A stretch of 64,000 bases of DNA from the NCBI RefSeq assembly GCF_009728835.1, contig NZ_CP033455.1, positions 1 through 64,000 on the forward strand, given 5' to 3'. Below are positions 20,068 to 28,890 of this stretch, one piece after another. Position 1 is the first letter of the stretch; every line of letters begins with the position of its first letter. The position numbers and the translations under genes are program-made. The notes beneath the pieces were generated by a model. That model was not told the DNA's origin, did no database searches, and worked only from the letters and a program-made list of their open reading frames with translations. Origin of the DNA: Ehrlichia ruminantium. GTDB taxonomy: Bacteria; Pseudomonadota; Alphaproteobacteria; Rickettsiales; Anaplasmataceae.

Positions 20068-21072
20068 TTAAATGTTGGACTTAACAGCCTCTATTAATGC
20101 TTCAATATTTTCTATAGGAGTATTTGGAATTATTCCATGTCCTAAGTTAAATATAAACGGTTTGTCTTTCATTATATTAACTATCTTTTTTGCTTGGGAA
20201 ACAGTACCATTTTTATCATATGCAACTAAATATGGGTCTAGATTTCCTTGTATTATCGAAGGTATGTTTTCCCTTGCCCAGGACATAGGAGTATTAAAGT
20301 CTATGCTTGTAACCGATACGTTTGTTTGCTCCGTGAACTGTTTGTATAGTACTCCTGCTCCTTTTGGAAATCCTATAAATGGAAAGTCGGGATATGTTTT
20401 TCGTATACTTGATATTATTTTTTTTGTAGGACTTATGATCCATCTTTCAAACTCTTCGGACGATACGATGCCTGCATTACTATCAAAAATTTGTATTATA
20501 TCTACACCACTTTCTATCTGTTTCATTAGGTAAGCAATTGTTACTTCTGTAACTTTTTCTATGATTTTCTCTAGATTTCCATCTCTTGTGTAACTCATTT
20601 CCCTTATTTTTGAGAAATTCTTATCTCTTCCTATCATGTATGTAGCTATAGTCCATGGTCCTCCAGCAAATCCTATTAGTGCTTTGTTTGCAGGTAGTAT
20701 TTTTCTTACTTCTTTAATGCTTTTAAATACATTGTCGAGGTGTAATAGTACTTCCTTTTCTGGGGTGTTTATTTCTTTGTAGCTTGCTATTTCGCATATT
20801 TCTGGTCCTTTATCTTTCGTGAAAGTTACTTTACAGCCTAGAGCATCTGGAATTACAAGAATGTCTGAAAAAATTATGGCAGCGTCTAGGTTGAAACGTT
20901 TTATCGGTTGCAGCGTAATCTCCCTTACTAGTTCTGGGGTATAGCACATTTCTAGAAAGCTGGGAGCATTTTTTGTAATCTCTTGGTACTCTGGTAAATA
21001 CCTTCCGGCTTGCCTCATGAACCATATTGGTATGCTTTTTTGCCTTGACTTGCTTTTTATTGTTTTTAACAT
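20068..21072 (-). CDS. hemE: Uroporphyrinogen decarboxylase
   Basis: This 334-residue enzyme converts uroporphyrinogen III to coproporphyrinogen III in heme synthesis. The family signature IWFMRQAGRYLPEYQ is near the N-terminus. Further conserved blocks are AIIFSDILVIPDALG, GFAGGPWTIATYMI, and the C-terminal FNLGHGIIPNTP. In several alphaproteobacteria hemE flanks the chromosomal replication origin. Here it borders a gap containing several DnaA-box-like sequences. Confidence 0.96.
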   Translation of the reverse strand: MLKTIKSKSRQKSIPIWFMRQAGRYLPEYQEITKNAPSFLEMCYTPELVREITLQPIKRFNLDAAIIFSDILVIPDALGCKVTFTKDKGPEICEIASYKEINTPEKEVLLHLDNVFKSIKEVRKILPANKALIGFAGGPWTIATYMIGRDKNFSKIREMSYTRDGNLEKIIEKVTEVTIAYLMKQIESGVDIIQIFDSNAGIVSSEEFERWIISPTKKIISSIRKTYPDFPFIGFPKGAGVLYKQFTEQTNVSVTSIDFNTPMSWARENIPSIIQGNLDPYLVAYDKNGTVSQAKKIVNIMKDKPFIFNLGHGIIPNTPIENIEALIEAVKSNI

Positions 21073-21499
21073 CGTGCTCCTCTTGTAGAATTTATATTAT
21101 ATTAGTATCCTTATAGATAGTTTCTATAGTTGATCCCTGTGAATTATGTTGATAAAACTTGTTTTTGCAAGTGCATGGATAAAAATTTTGCATGTGTTAT
21201 TTTGTGAATAACTCTGTTAATAAAGTATGTATTATATTGATTTTCTGCTGTAATATGTGTGTATAAGTGATGTGTTAATTATGTTGATAAGTATGATGTT
21301 AGTGAGTGTATTATACGTTGATTACAGCGGTCTTTTTTTATCTTTGTAACTTTGTGGATAACTATATAATGATATGTGAATAACTTTTACTTACATATTT
21401 TGTCTGTAGTTATTAACATACTTGTTAACATAAACTTTATGTAGAAAATAAAGTTTTGGATAGTATACTTAAGCAGTGGTAGAAAATTACAAATAGTAT
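21073..21499. other. Probable chromosomal replication origin (oriC) between hemE and the CBS-protein gene
   Basis: This 427-base gap contains five DnaA-box-like 9-mers, all in the same orientation. One is perfect (TGTGGATAA at 21353-21361, the complement of TTATCCACA). Four have one mismatch: TGTTGATAA at 21147 and 21282, and TGTGAATAA at 21203 and 21375. It lies between hemE and a CBS-domain gene, the reported location of the origin in Wolbachia, Anaplasma and Ehrlichia. TTAA pairs resembling CtrA half-sites occur near 21413-21428, but their spacing is one base off consensus. The plus-strand base bias switches near here. Function is inferred from these three lines of evidence. Confidence 0.75.
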
Positions 21500-22381
21500 A
21501 TGGGTGATAAACTTTCTGATAATAGTGAGGATAGTTTTTCTTTCTTTGAATCGCTATGTGTTAGGTTAGTCTCATTGATATTAAAAAAAATGCCTAAGTT
21601 AAAAAAAGAGGTCGAGAATAACCTACTTGATGATAATCAGTGTTTCAATAATTCTCGTATGTTTCATAACCTTGTGAAGTTTAATGATTGTTTGGTACGG
21701 GATATAATGATTCCTAGAACTGAAATTTATGCTGTAGATATTGCAGATGTGTCTGATAGTAAGAACTTAACTGATAAATTGATCAAGGGGCAATATACAA
21801 GAATTCCAGCATATGAAAATAATTTAGATAACATAATAGGGTTTATTCATATCAAGGATATAATTTCTAATTTCGATAAAACTTTTAATGTGAAGAATAT
21901 AATTAGACCAATAATATGCATTCCTCCATCAATGAAAGCAGTAAATTTGTTTATAAAAATGCAATCTTCACATACACATGTAGCAGTTGTTATTGATGAA
22001 TATGGTGGTACAGAAGGCTTAGTGACTATGGCTGATTTGATTGAAGAAATAGTGGGTAATATAGACGATGAACATGATGCTCCTGCTGTTCCTAGTATTG
22101 TGAATATTTCTGATAATAAAATTGAAGTAAATGCTAGGGTTTTAGTGAAAACCTTAGAAGAAACTTTTAATATTGATTTCAGGGATTGTAAGGAAGATGA
22201 TTATGTTACAATAGGTGGTTTGATTTTATCTATGATTGGTAGGGTTCCTATAATAAATGAGATTTTTGAACATAAAAGTGGTGCGATATTCTCTATTAAA
22301 GAGGCAGATGATAGATGTATATATAAAATTGTCATTGATCTAAGTCATGTAAAGAAGAGTGATTTAAAATCTGATTATTGA
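21500..22381 (+). CDS. CBS-domain, CorC/HlyC-type protein (TlyC/YbeX-like)
   Basis: This 293-residue protein has a short N-terminal region without the DUF21 membrane domain. Two CBS domains follow: one begins around VRDIMIPRTEIYAV, and the second contains THVAVVIDEYGGTEGLVTMADLIEEIVG. A C-terminal CorC/HlyC transporter-associated domain completes it. Members are annotated as hemolysin-like TlyC, magnesium/cobalt efflux CorC, or YbeX. The hemolysin label is weak evidence for cell lysis. It is the gene (COG1253) that flanks the origin in this family. Its end overlaps the phage protease gene by 18 bases, tail to tail. Confidence 0.85.
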   Translation: MGDKLSDNSEDSFSFFESLCVRLVSLILKKMPKLKKEVENNLLDDNQCFNNSRMFHNLVKFNDCLVRDIMIPRTEIYAVDIADVSDSKNLTDKLIKGQYTRIPAYENNLDNIIGFIHIKDIISNFDKTFNVKNIIRPIICIPPSMKAVNLFIKMQSSHTHVAVVIDEYGGTEGLVTMADLIEEIVGNIDDEHDAPAVPSIVNISDNKIEVNARVLVKTLEETFNIDFRDCKEDDYVTIGGLILSMIGRVPIINEIFEHKSGAIFSIKEADDRCIYKIVIDLSHVKKSDLKSDY

Positions 22382-22900
22382 TTTTAAATTGTCTAATGCA
22401 AATTTAGCTCTCATAAAGTGCAAAGTTATTGAGTTTTTTTGAAAATTTTTAACATAGGTAACTTGTGATTGTGTATTTGCAGGAAATGTTACTAAACTGA
22501 TTTCCCATAGTGATATTTTTTTTAGTGTTCTTATTCCTGTTTTGAAATCTGTATTATAGTCTATAGCTTGGTATCCTATAGATAATGCATTAATAATGCC
22601 GTTTTTAAGCATTAAATAAGCTTCTTTTCCTTTTTGTAGATCTAATAATAGGTTTGCTGTTATATGAAGTCCTATGTGGTCTTCGGTCATATTTACAATA
22701 TTTCCTATAGGTTCTGTACAATTATGTTGCCATAACAGTTTTACTTTATGAAAATCTTTTATAGTGGAACTAAATGCTCCTGGTAGTATTATATCTTTTT
22801 GTTTGTCAACGATATTGAATATGCTTGCATATCCTGAAAAGGTTCCACAATTCTTTATGTTTTTGTCAGATAAAAATAGGTTACATGTTTTTTGTTGCAT
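22364..22900 (-). CDS. HK97-family phage prohead protease
   Basis: This 178-residue protein matches the capsid maturation proteases of HK97-like phages and gene transfer agents. It has GTFSGYASIFNIVDKQKDII near the start, the catalytic histidine region KLLWQHN, and the serine-containing NALSIGYQAI, followed by LWEISLVTFPAN. All three regions keep the family pattern, so the gene does not look decayed. A phage portal gene lies about 500 bases upstream on the same strand; no major capsid gene is seen in the window. Confidence 0.9.
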   Translation of the reverse strand: MQQKTCNLFLSDKNIKNCGTFSGYASIFNIVDKQKDIILPGAFSSTIKDFHKVKLLWQHNCTEPIGNIVNMTEDHIGLHITANLLLDLQKGKEAYLMLKNGIINALSIGYQAIDYNTDFKTGIRTLKKISLWEISLVTFPANTQSQVTYVKNFQKNSITLHFMRAKFALDNLKSIIRF

Positions 22901-23414
22901 AAAAAAGTTTGTATTAGTTAAAAAATTTAGGATATTAAGTTTGTGTTATAGGTAATATATTATTTGATTTTATAAGGATATTGATTCCTCAGTTTGTTAG
23001 TATTCCAGTAAGGAGTTCAAGGCGGAATACATTTGTGTTATTAATGATGAATATCATGTATTTAGTATGTTTAATTTATTAATTGAGGTTTTGGTTGAAA
23101 ACTTGCAATTAAATTAAATTGTAAGCTTATTGTTCATGTTGTTGTGTAAAAGTGTTGTACTGTTTTGTTTATGAGTAGTATCTTATTTTAGTTTTATATA
23201 AGCATTGATTTTTTAATATGGTTAAGAACAGATTCGATGTTTCTGTCGTTTATACTAAATGTTATGTTATGATCTCCTTGATTTTATGTGAGGATTGATT
23301 TCTTAACTTAACTTAGTTAAATGACAAGTTTAATATGGATTATTTTTATATTGTCTATAATTAAGTGTGATTTTTTATTTTTGAATAATTTAGATATATT
23401 GTGTTTGCTATTAT
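22901..23414. other. Gap between the two phage head genes
   Basis: About 510 bases separate the portal gene from the protease gene. No long frame exists on either strand. In intact phages these genes are normally packed together, so this may be decayed phage DNA, but I could not recognise any remnant. Confidence 0.45.
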
Positions 23415-24599
23415 TCATAAGATATTTCCATTATCTAATGGTGGTAATCCAAAAGCTGCTCTTTTTTCGTTTATGGTCATAAAATTTGCGTTTTCTACAT
23501 ATTGCCATAGTTGTTTTCTTTTTTCTGTAAGTACAGAAATGGAATCTTTGTCGTATGATAAGAATATATTATTTCCGAATTTAGGGGTTAACCAATTATT
23601 AAAGTGTGAAATAATGTTGTCTAAATGTGGTAGTATTGTTTGTTCCCATAGTGATAATCTTGCTTCTATCAGGTTACTGTATGTGTTATCTCCTGGTATG
23701 CCTAATAGTTGTGGTGGAACTCCAAATGCTAATGCAATATCACGTGCTGAACTGTGTTTTGATTCTATGAAATCCATGTCTCGAGGAGATAGACTCATCT
23801 CTTTCCAGTCTAGTCCTCCTTCTAGTAATATAGGTCTACCTGCATTTCTTGGTCCTGAATAGAACTCATCTACTTGAGATTTTAAACGATTATATTGTTC
23901 TTGTGTTAAACTGCCATTATTAGTATTTTTTGCATTTACAATTAGAGCGCCACTTGGTCTTGCTCCATTTTGTAACATTGCTTGATTCCATGATCCAGCT
24001 TGATTATGTTGATCTATACTATATGAAGCTGCTTCTATAGGAGATAATCCATACCAATCATTTAGTGGATGAAAGTTTTTTATATGTAAAATTTGCGAGT
24101 AATTTGTTAATTTGTTGATTTTATAGTTGATCATGTAATCATTTATTGTGTAGCGATAAGAATATGGTCTATTGTCTCTTCCTGGAATAATTTCTACTCT
24201 ATCTGGTCGTAATAGATATAATTCTTGAGGAATCATGTTATTATTTTCTATCATCAGAATGTAAGCGTTACCGCTAATGAGTTTATAGGTAAGAATGCCT
24301 TCGATAAATTCTGCTTTTGAGGTGGTATTATTAGGTTGTGATATTAATTTTAGTAGCGGGTGATTTTTTATTTGAAATGTATCACTTTTTATATTCTTGT
24401 TTAAAATTATAGGAACAGATGCTGCTGCGGAAGCAATCATATGAATTGATCTGAATGCAATGACGTTTTTTATGTAGCCATTTTCTGCAAAGCTTGTATA
24501 ATCCCTATTTTTCCATATTGCTTCAGCAGTTAGTTGTATGGGAATTGAAAAAGTATAGGAATTGTCCAAAATAGATTGTTTTTTTGAAAAGAAGTTCAT
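23415..24599 (-). CDS. HK97-family phage portal protein
   Basis: This 394-residue protein is a portal protein, which in phages forms the ring through which DNA enters the capsid. Conserved features include AFRSIHMIASAAASVPI, the segment LRPDRVEIIPGRDNRPYSY, and FGVPPQLLGIPGDNTYSN in the C-terminal half. Length is normal. With the protease gene it forms a split head module. Similar isolated portal and protease genes are known across Rickettsiales and are usually seen as gene-transfer-agent relics. Conservation as intact frames suggests some selection, which is an inference. Confidence 0.92.
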   Translation of the reverse strand: MNFFSKKQSILDNSYTFSIPIQLTAEAIWKNRDYTSFAENGYIKNVIAFRSIHMIASAAASVPIILNKNIKSDTFQIKNHPLLKLISQPNNTTSKAEFIEGILTYKLISGNAYILMIENNNMIPQELYLLRPDRVEIIPGRDNRPYSYRYTINDYMINYKINKLTNYSQILHIKNFHPLNDWYGLSPIEAASYSIDQHNQAGSWNQAMLQNGARPSGALIVNAKNTNNGSLTQEQYNRLKSQVDEFYSGPRNAGRPILLEGGLDWKEMSLSPRDMDFIESKHSSARDIALAFGVPPQLLGIPGDNTYSNLIEARLSLWEQTILPHLDNIISHFNNWLTPKFGNNIFLSYDKDSISVLTEKRKQLWQYVENANFMTINEKRAAFGLPPLDNGNIL

Positions 24600-24860
24600 G
24601 TTTAACTCGTGATGTATAATTTTTTATTGAGTTGTTTTCATTTCAGCATATACTAATAGTATAAAATTTATGAAATCATTCATGATGTATATTGTATTTA
24701 TTAATACAGATCTTATAGCTTAATGTTATTCATTGGTGTGATAAGTCTTTATTTTATAATACATTTTACTTTTATAAGTACGGAAGCTATTTTCTAGGTA
24801 TCTTATTATTTAGATTTTGTTCGAAGTTAAAAGTTTTTCATCTTAAACAACCAATATGTT

Positions 24861-25610
24861 ATGGATTATACTACTAGAAAAGTACAAAAAGCATTTGATA
24901 GTGCTGCAAATTCATATGACGAGTTTTCTTGGATACAAAATATAGTTTTAAATAAAATGTGTAGCCTTATAAAACTAGAAGGTGGTAAGAATAGAATATT
25001 AGATATAGGGTGTGGTACTGGTAATATTGGTAAGCTATTAAATATAGCAGAGCATGATTTTGTGCAGATAGATCTGTCATATGAAATGTGTGTTTTAGCT
25101 AATAAGAAAAATAATAAGTTATCAGTAAATTGTAATTTTGATATGATGCCATTCTGTGCAAATTATTTTGATATTATTATTGCTTCTATGGTTTTACAAT
25201 GGTCTTGTGATATTAATTTATCTTTACTAGAATTAATAAGAGTTATGAAATCAGGTAGTACGTTATACATAGCAATGCCAATCAATGGTACTTTAGTAGA
25301 ATTGAGTACTATAATTAAAAAAGTTGGAGGAATTTTTAACAAGTTTTATTCAATAGATGAAGTGGTAGGTGTTGTTAGTTTACTTGGCCTGAAAATACAA
25401 TATTTATTTTGTTTAAGTTATAAGCAATATCATAAGTCTTTTCGTGCTTTTTTGTTAAATATGAAACTTACAGGAGTATATGCGAAGAAGGATAATAATA
25501 ATATATCGTATAATATATTTGACTTAGGAAGAATATATAGTGAGATGTATTCATTAGGTGATTATGTTTTTAACTCGTGGAATATTATGTATTTAGTTAT
25601 TAAAAAATAG
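24861..25610 (+). CDS. bioC: BioC-like SAM-dependent methyltransferase
   Basis: This 249-residue protein is a class I methyltransferase. The N-terminal KVQKAFDSAANSYDEFSWIQ resembles the start of BioC, malonyl-ACP O-methyltransferase, which primes pimelate synthesis for biotin. The SAM-binding motif is ILDIGCGTGNIGKLL, followed by an acidic motif II and ASMVLQWSCDIN. The C-terminal region is less typical, so another methyltransferase role is possible. nadA follows after 21 bases on the same strand, suggesting co-transcription. Confidence 0.75.
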   Translation: MDYTTRKVQKAFDSAANSYDEFSWIQNIVLNKMCSLIKLEGGKNRILDIGCGTGNIGKLLNIAEHDFVQIDLSYEMCVLANKKNNKLSVNCNFDMMPFCANYFDIIIASMVLQWSCDINLSLLELIRVMKSGSTLYIAMPINGTLVELSTIIKKVGGIFNKFYSIDEVVGVVSLLGLKIQYLFCLSYKQYHKSFRAFLLNMKLTGVYAKKDNNNISYNIFDLGRIYSEMYSLGDYVFNSWNIMYLVIKK

Positions 25611-25631
25611 ATTTTTTATAGTGATAATGTA

Positions 25632-26573
25632 ATGAAAGAATTTAATGTTGCACAACTATCGAGTGAAATACGTAGTTTAGCTGAACACAGTAATGCAGTG
25701 ATTCTTGCTCATTATTATCAGGACCCGGAAATACAAGATATAGCTGATTTTATTGGTGATTCTTTGGAATTGTCTAGAAAAGCTGAAAGTACAACAGCAG
25801 ATATTATTGTATTTTGTGGTGTGTATTTTATGGCTGAGGTTGCTAAAATTATTAATCCTGGAAAAAAAGTCCTATTACCAGATTTAAATGCTGGGTGTTC
25901 TTTAGCTGATTCTTGTGATGCTAAGAGTTTTAAGAAATTTCGTGAATTGCATAAGGACTGTGTTTCAATTACATATATAAATTCCTCTGCTGAAGTAAAA
26001 GCATATTCTGATATAATTTGTACTTCTTCAAGTGCTGAGAAGATTATAAGGCAGATACCGGAAGATAAAAAAATTCTATTTGCTCCAGATAAATTTTTGG
26101 GAAGTTTTTTAGAAAAGAGAACTAATAGAAAATTTATTTTATGGCCTGGTACCTGTATTGTACATGAAAGTTTTTCCGAGAAAGAGTTGATAAATATGAT
26201 GACTAGACATAATAAAGCATATGTTTTAGCGCATCCTGAGTGTCCAGAACATTTACTGAGACATGCTCATTTTATTGGATCTACGACTCAATTGTTAAAA
26301 TTTTCTTCTGAAAGACCTAATTCAGAATTTATTGTGTTGACTGAAGAGGGGATTATTCATCAAATGAAGAAAATGTCTTCTGGAAGTACTTTTTATACAG
26401 TTGGTACTTCTTATGAAGTATGTAGTTCATGTAATAAATGTCCACATATGAGACTAAATACTTTAGAAAAATTGTATTTGTGTTTAACAAATGGTTATCC
26501 TGAAGTTACTTTAGATACTAAAATTAGTGTTATGGCTAAAGAATCTTTGGATGCTATGTTAAGGATGACGTAG
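25632..26573 (+). CDS. nadA: Quinolinate synthase A
   Basis: This 313-residue enzyme condenses iminoaspartate with dihydroxyacetone phosphate to quinolinate and uses a 4Fe-4S cluster. Blocks present: [59 protein letters not shown], and the C-terminal cysteine region [13 protein letters not shown]. Its product is the substrate of NadC, also encoded here. The aspartate oxidase gene that would feed it is not in this window. Confidence 0.95.
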   Translation: MKEFNVAQLSSEIRSLAEHSNAVILAHYYQDPEIQDIADFIGDSLELSRKAESTTADIIVFCGVYFMAEVAKIINPGKKVLLPDLNAGCSLADSCDAKSFKKFRELHKDCVSITYINSSAEVKAYSDIICTSSSAEKIIRQIPEDKKILFAPDKFLGSFLEKRTNRKFILWPGTCIVHESFSEKELINMMTRHNKAYVLAHPECPEHLLRHAHFIGSTTQLLKFSSERPNSEFIVLTEEGIIHQMKKMSSGSTFYTVGTSYEVCSSCNKCPHMRLNTLEKLYLCLTNGYPEVTLDTKISVMAKESLDAMLRMT

Positions 26574-26756
26574 TATTGATATTATCATTATTAGTATAAA
26601 AAATACTAGTGTAGTTTAGAAATACAAGGTATTATTAATTACTAGTATGTATATCTTTTCTTTGTATTTATTATTTGATAATACACTCTAAAGCTGTAGT
26701 TGCTTATTAAATTCTAAGAAGCAATATAGCATGATGCTTGTATAGCAGGCAGCTCA

Positions 26757-27134
26757 TTATGTATTCAAATTTTCTTCAAAATAAATTGACTTATTTTTCT
26801 TATACTTATAAGATTCTGCTTCTGAAAGGGCTGACTTGCGGGAAGTTATATTTTTCCACTTTTTAGAAAACTCCCTATTTATTTCATAAAACTTCTTAAA
26901 ACTTTTTTGCTCATCATTTAATGCACTATCCTCAGATTCTAAAACATCTTTTATAGAATCATCTGCTATGATTGCATCTATTGGACATTCAGGTATACAT
27001 ACACCACAATCTATACACTGATCTGGATCTATGACCAACATATTAGGCCCTTCATAAAAACAGTCTACAGGACAGACTTCAACGCAGTCAGTATACTTAC
27101 ATTTTATGCACCTATCCGTTATAAAATGTGTCAT
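26757..27134 (-). CDS. fdxA: Ferredoxin with 3Fe-4S and 4Fe-4S clusters (FdxA type)
   Basis: This 125-residue ferredoxin has two adjacent cluster motifs: [18 protein letters not shown] near the N-terminus and [16 protein letters not shown] about 20 residues later. The [13 protein letters not shown] link is typical of 7Fe ferredoxins of alphaproteobacteria. The C-terminal extension ([16 protein letters not shown]) is also shared by that group. It transfers electrons in the cytosol; its partner is unknown. It is divergent from the repeat-protein gene, across a 221-base intergenic region. Confidence 0.94.
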   Translation of the reverse strand: MTHFITDRCIKCKYTDCVEVCPVDCFYEGPNMLVIDPDQCIDCGVCIPECPIDAIIADDSIKDVLESEDSALNDEQKSFKKFYEINREFSKKWKNITSRKSALSEAESYKYKKNKSIYFEENLNT

Positions 27135-27355
27135 AACAGGTTTATTAATAGTACCGTAATTGTTTTTATTGTAATGTTTTTCCTTTATAAGTTCAATTAA
27201 TATTTTTTATTGATCATAAATTGTTGGTTGTGATATAGAATAGCAAATTAAATCTGTTTTTATATTCTAACATAATTATATAAGATTTGATTGTTCGTAT
27301 ATAAAGCTGATTTAAGTAGGGTATCAAGTGTTTTTAATATTTTAAGGAAGATTGT

Positions 27356-28213
27356 ATGGATATTGATGATTATAATAGTTTAAGTTCAAACAAATTAAGT
27401 GTTAATGATTTATTTGGTGTATTTGATAATGCTCTTAGTCAGGTATTAAGGGGAGTGTATAATCGATTGTCAGGTAAAGGTAGTAAGACGAATTCGATAT
27501 TAGAAGAACAACATTCTTTATCTCAAGAGTTGAAAGAGGAAATACCACAAATTCCAGTACACCATGAGTCTGTATTAGGTAATGAAGGATCTGAAGAGGC
27601 GGCACCTGAAGAAACCCCAGTGGAACATGAATCTGCATCAGATGATGAAGGATCTGAAGAGGCGGCACCTGAAGAAACTCCAGTGGAACATGAGTCTGCA
27701 TCAAGTGATGAAGGATCTGAAGAGGCGGCACCTGAAGAAGCTCTAGTGGAACATGAGTCTGCATCAAGTGATGAAGGATCTGAAGAAGCAGCACCTGAAG
27801 AAACTCCAGTGGAACATGAGTCTGCATCAGGTGATGAAGGATCTGAAGAGGCGGCACCTGAAGAAGCTCCAGTGGAACATGAGTCTGCATCAAATAATGA
27901 AGAAGCTGAAGAAGCGGTACCTCAAGCTCCAGTAGTAGAAACTAAAGAAATACAGATTAGTCTTATTGAACAAAAACCTCTTATTATGCAGTATTACTTA
28001 TGTAATGTAGTAGATGGCAAAACTGTGTGTGAGTTTCAGCGAGAAATGACATTGCTTGGTATTAATTCTGTTAATAATAATAATGGTATTATGAAGTGTT
28101 GTAACCTAAAAACCTCCGGTGTAGCTGACAACTGTTTACGTCATGGTGAACATGCTGATATGCATCACAATGACAATTGTCATTATCATTCTGATAATGT
28201 CACATTTGCTTAA
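27356..28213 (+). CDS. Tandem repeat protein (TRP-type), acidic repeats and His/Cys-rich tail
   Basis: This 285-residue protein has three parts. Residues 1-68 are unique. Residues about 69-196 hold five 21-residue repeats (63 bases each, phase anchors at 27587, 27650, 27713, 27776 and 27839) and a degenerate sixth; the consensus core is HESASSDEGSEEAAPEETPV. The tail (about 197-285) is rich in Cys and His, e.g. MKCCNLKTSG and HADMHHNDNCHYHSDN, suggesting metal binding. There is no signal peptide. Position next to virD4 and the MDID start recall the TRP120/TRP140 immunodominant effectors of E. chaffeensis and E. canis, but the repeats differ, so orthology is inferred mainly from location. Ehrlichia TRPs are known to be secreted into host cells. 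Confidence 0.8.
   Translation: MDIDDYNSLSSNKLSVNDLFGVFDNALSQVLRGVYNRLSGKGSKTNSILEEQHSLSQELKEEIPQIPVHHESVLGNEGSEEAAPEETPVEHESASDDEGSEEAAPEETPVEHESASSDEGSEEAAPEEALVEHESASSDEGSEEAAPEETPVEHESASGDEGSEEAAPEEAPVEHESASNNEEAEEAVPQAPVVETKEIQISLIEQKPLIMQYYLCNVVDGKTVCEFQREMTLLGINSVNNNNGIMKCCNLKTSGVADNCLRHGEHADMHHNDNCHYHSDNVTFA
27587..27901 (+). repeat. Five 63-bp in-frame tandem repeats within the TRP gene
   Basis: The GGATCTGAAGAGG anchor recurs exactly every 63 bases five times, and a diverged sixth unit follows. The copies are nearly identical, with changes mostly at the SDD/SSD/SGD site and at ET/EA. Near-identity implies recent expansion or homogenisation, and copy number is likely to vary between strains. 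Confidence 0.92.
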
Positions 28214-28252
28214 ATATTAAGAAGAAGAGTTATATTGACGATATAATGCATT

Positions 28253-28294
28253 AGTAGGTAATACTTTTCTATAAGGTATTACTTACTTTTGTTT
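28253..28294 (+). terminator. Factor-independent terminator after the TRP gene
   Basis: AGTAGGTAATAC at 28253-28264 pairs with GTATTACTTACT at 28276-28287 (12 base pairs, one of them G-U), with an 11-base loop and a short T-rich run. It lies 40 bases past the TRP stop codon. Confidence 0.6.
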
Positions 28295-28890
28295 AAGGTA
28301 TGTGTAGAACATATAGTGTGTAATTTTTGTTATTTTGTAGTTATAGAAAAGTTATTTGTTACGTATATAACTCAAAATATGTATGTTAAAAAGTTGAACA
28401 AGTTTTTAGAATTTGTCATGTATATTTAATATAGTTTTATACGTCTTTGGTTTTTGGTATGGTTCAATAATGATATTTGTAGCTGCATAGGTTCTACAGA
28501 AGTAGAGTAAATTATGTGTATTGAATTTAATTTTTTACGGTATAGCCCATAGTTTTTTGTAAGAAAAGTGTATGGTATGTTTATCAAATGAGTATACTTA
28601 CAATTTCTTTTTTTGTAGATAGTATAATAATTATGTTATTAATAAATTTGTATTATATGAGAGATTTGATTATGTAGTTTTTCTGATAATTTGTGTATAC
28701 GAGCTTGACTGTTATTTATGTCTTTGGATTTGCATTACAGATTAATTGAGTTTTATCTAGGGTGTTTTACTTGTATACTGTATACATCACCTATAAAAGT
28801 TTATTATAGAATATGTTTACTAGTGATTAAAACTATAAGGTAAAAAAGTTTTAACAATATTCTTCTTGTAGATAAGCTGCTAGTACTTAT
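28295..28890. other. Gene-free gap between the TRP gene and virD4
   Basis: About 600 bases between convergent genes. I see no gene, RNA or clear repeat here. Confidence 0.5.

Noticed and set aside
21413-21428. CtrA binding site in the origin
   Set aside because: The TTAA half-sites are separated by 8 bases instead of 7; not enough for a feature call.
21500-22381. Hemolysin function of the CBS-domain protein
   Set aside because: The name TlyC/hemolysin is historical; the domains indicate a CorC/YbeX-like protein and give no evidence of cell lysis.
27435-27935. Repetitive frames on the opposite strand and in another frame of the TRP gene
   Set aside because: They are shadows of the 63-base repeat, whose length is divisible by three, so all frames stay open.
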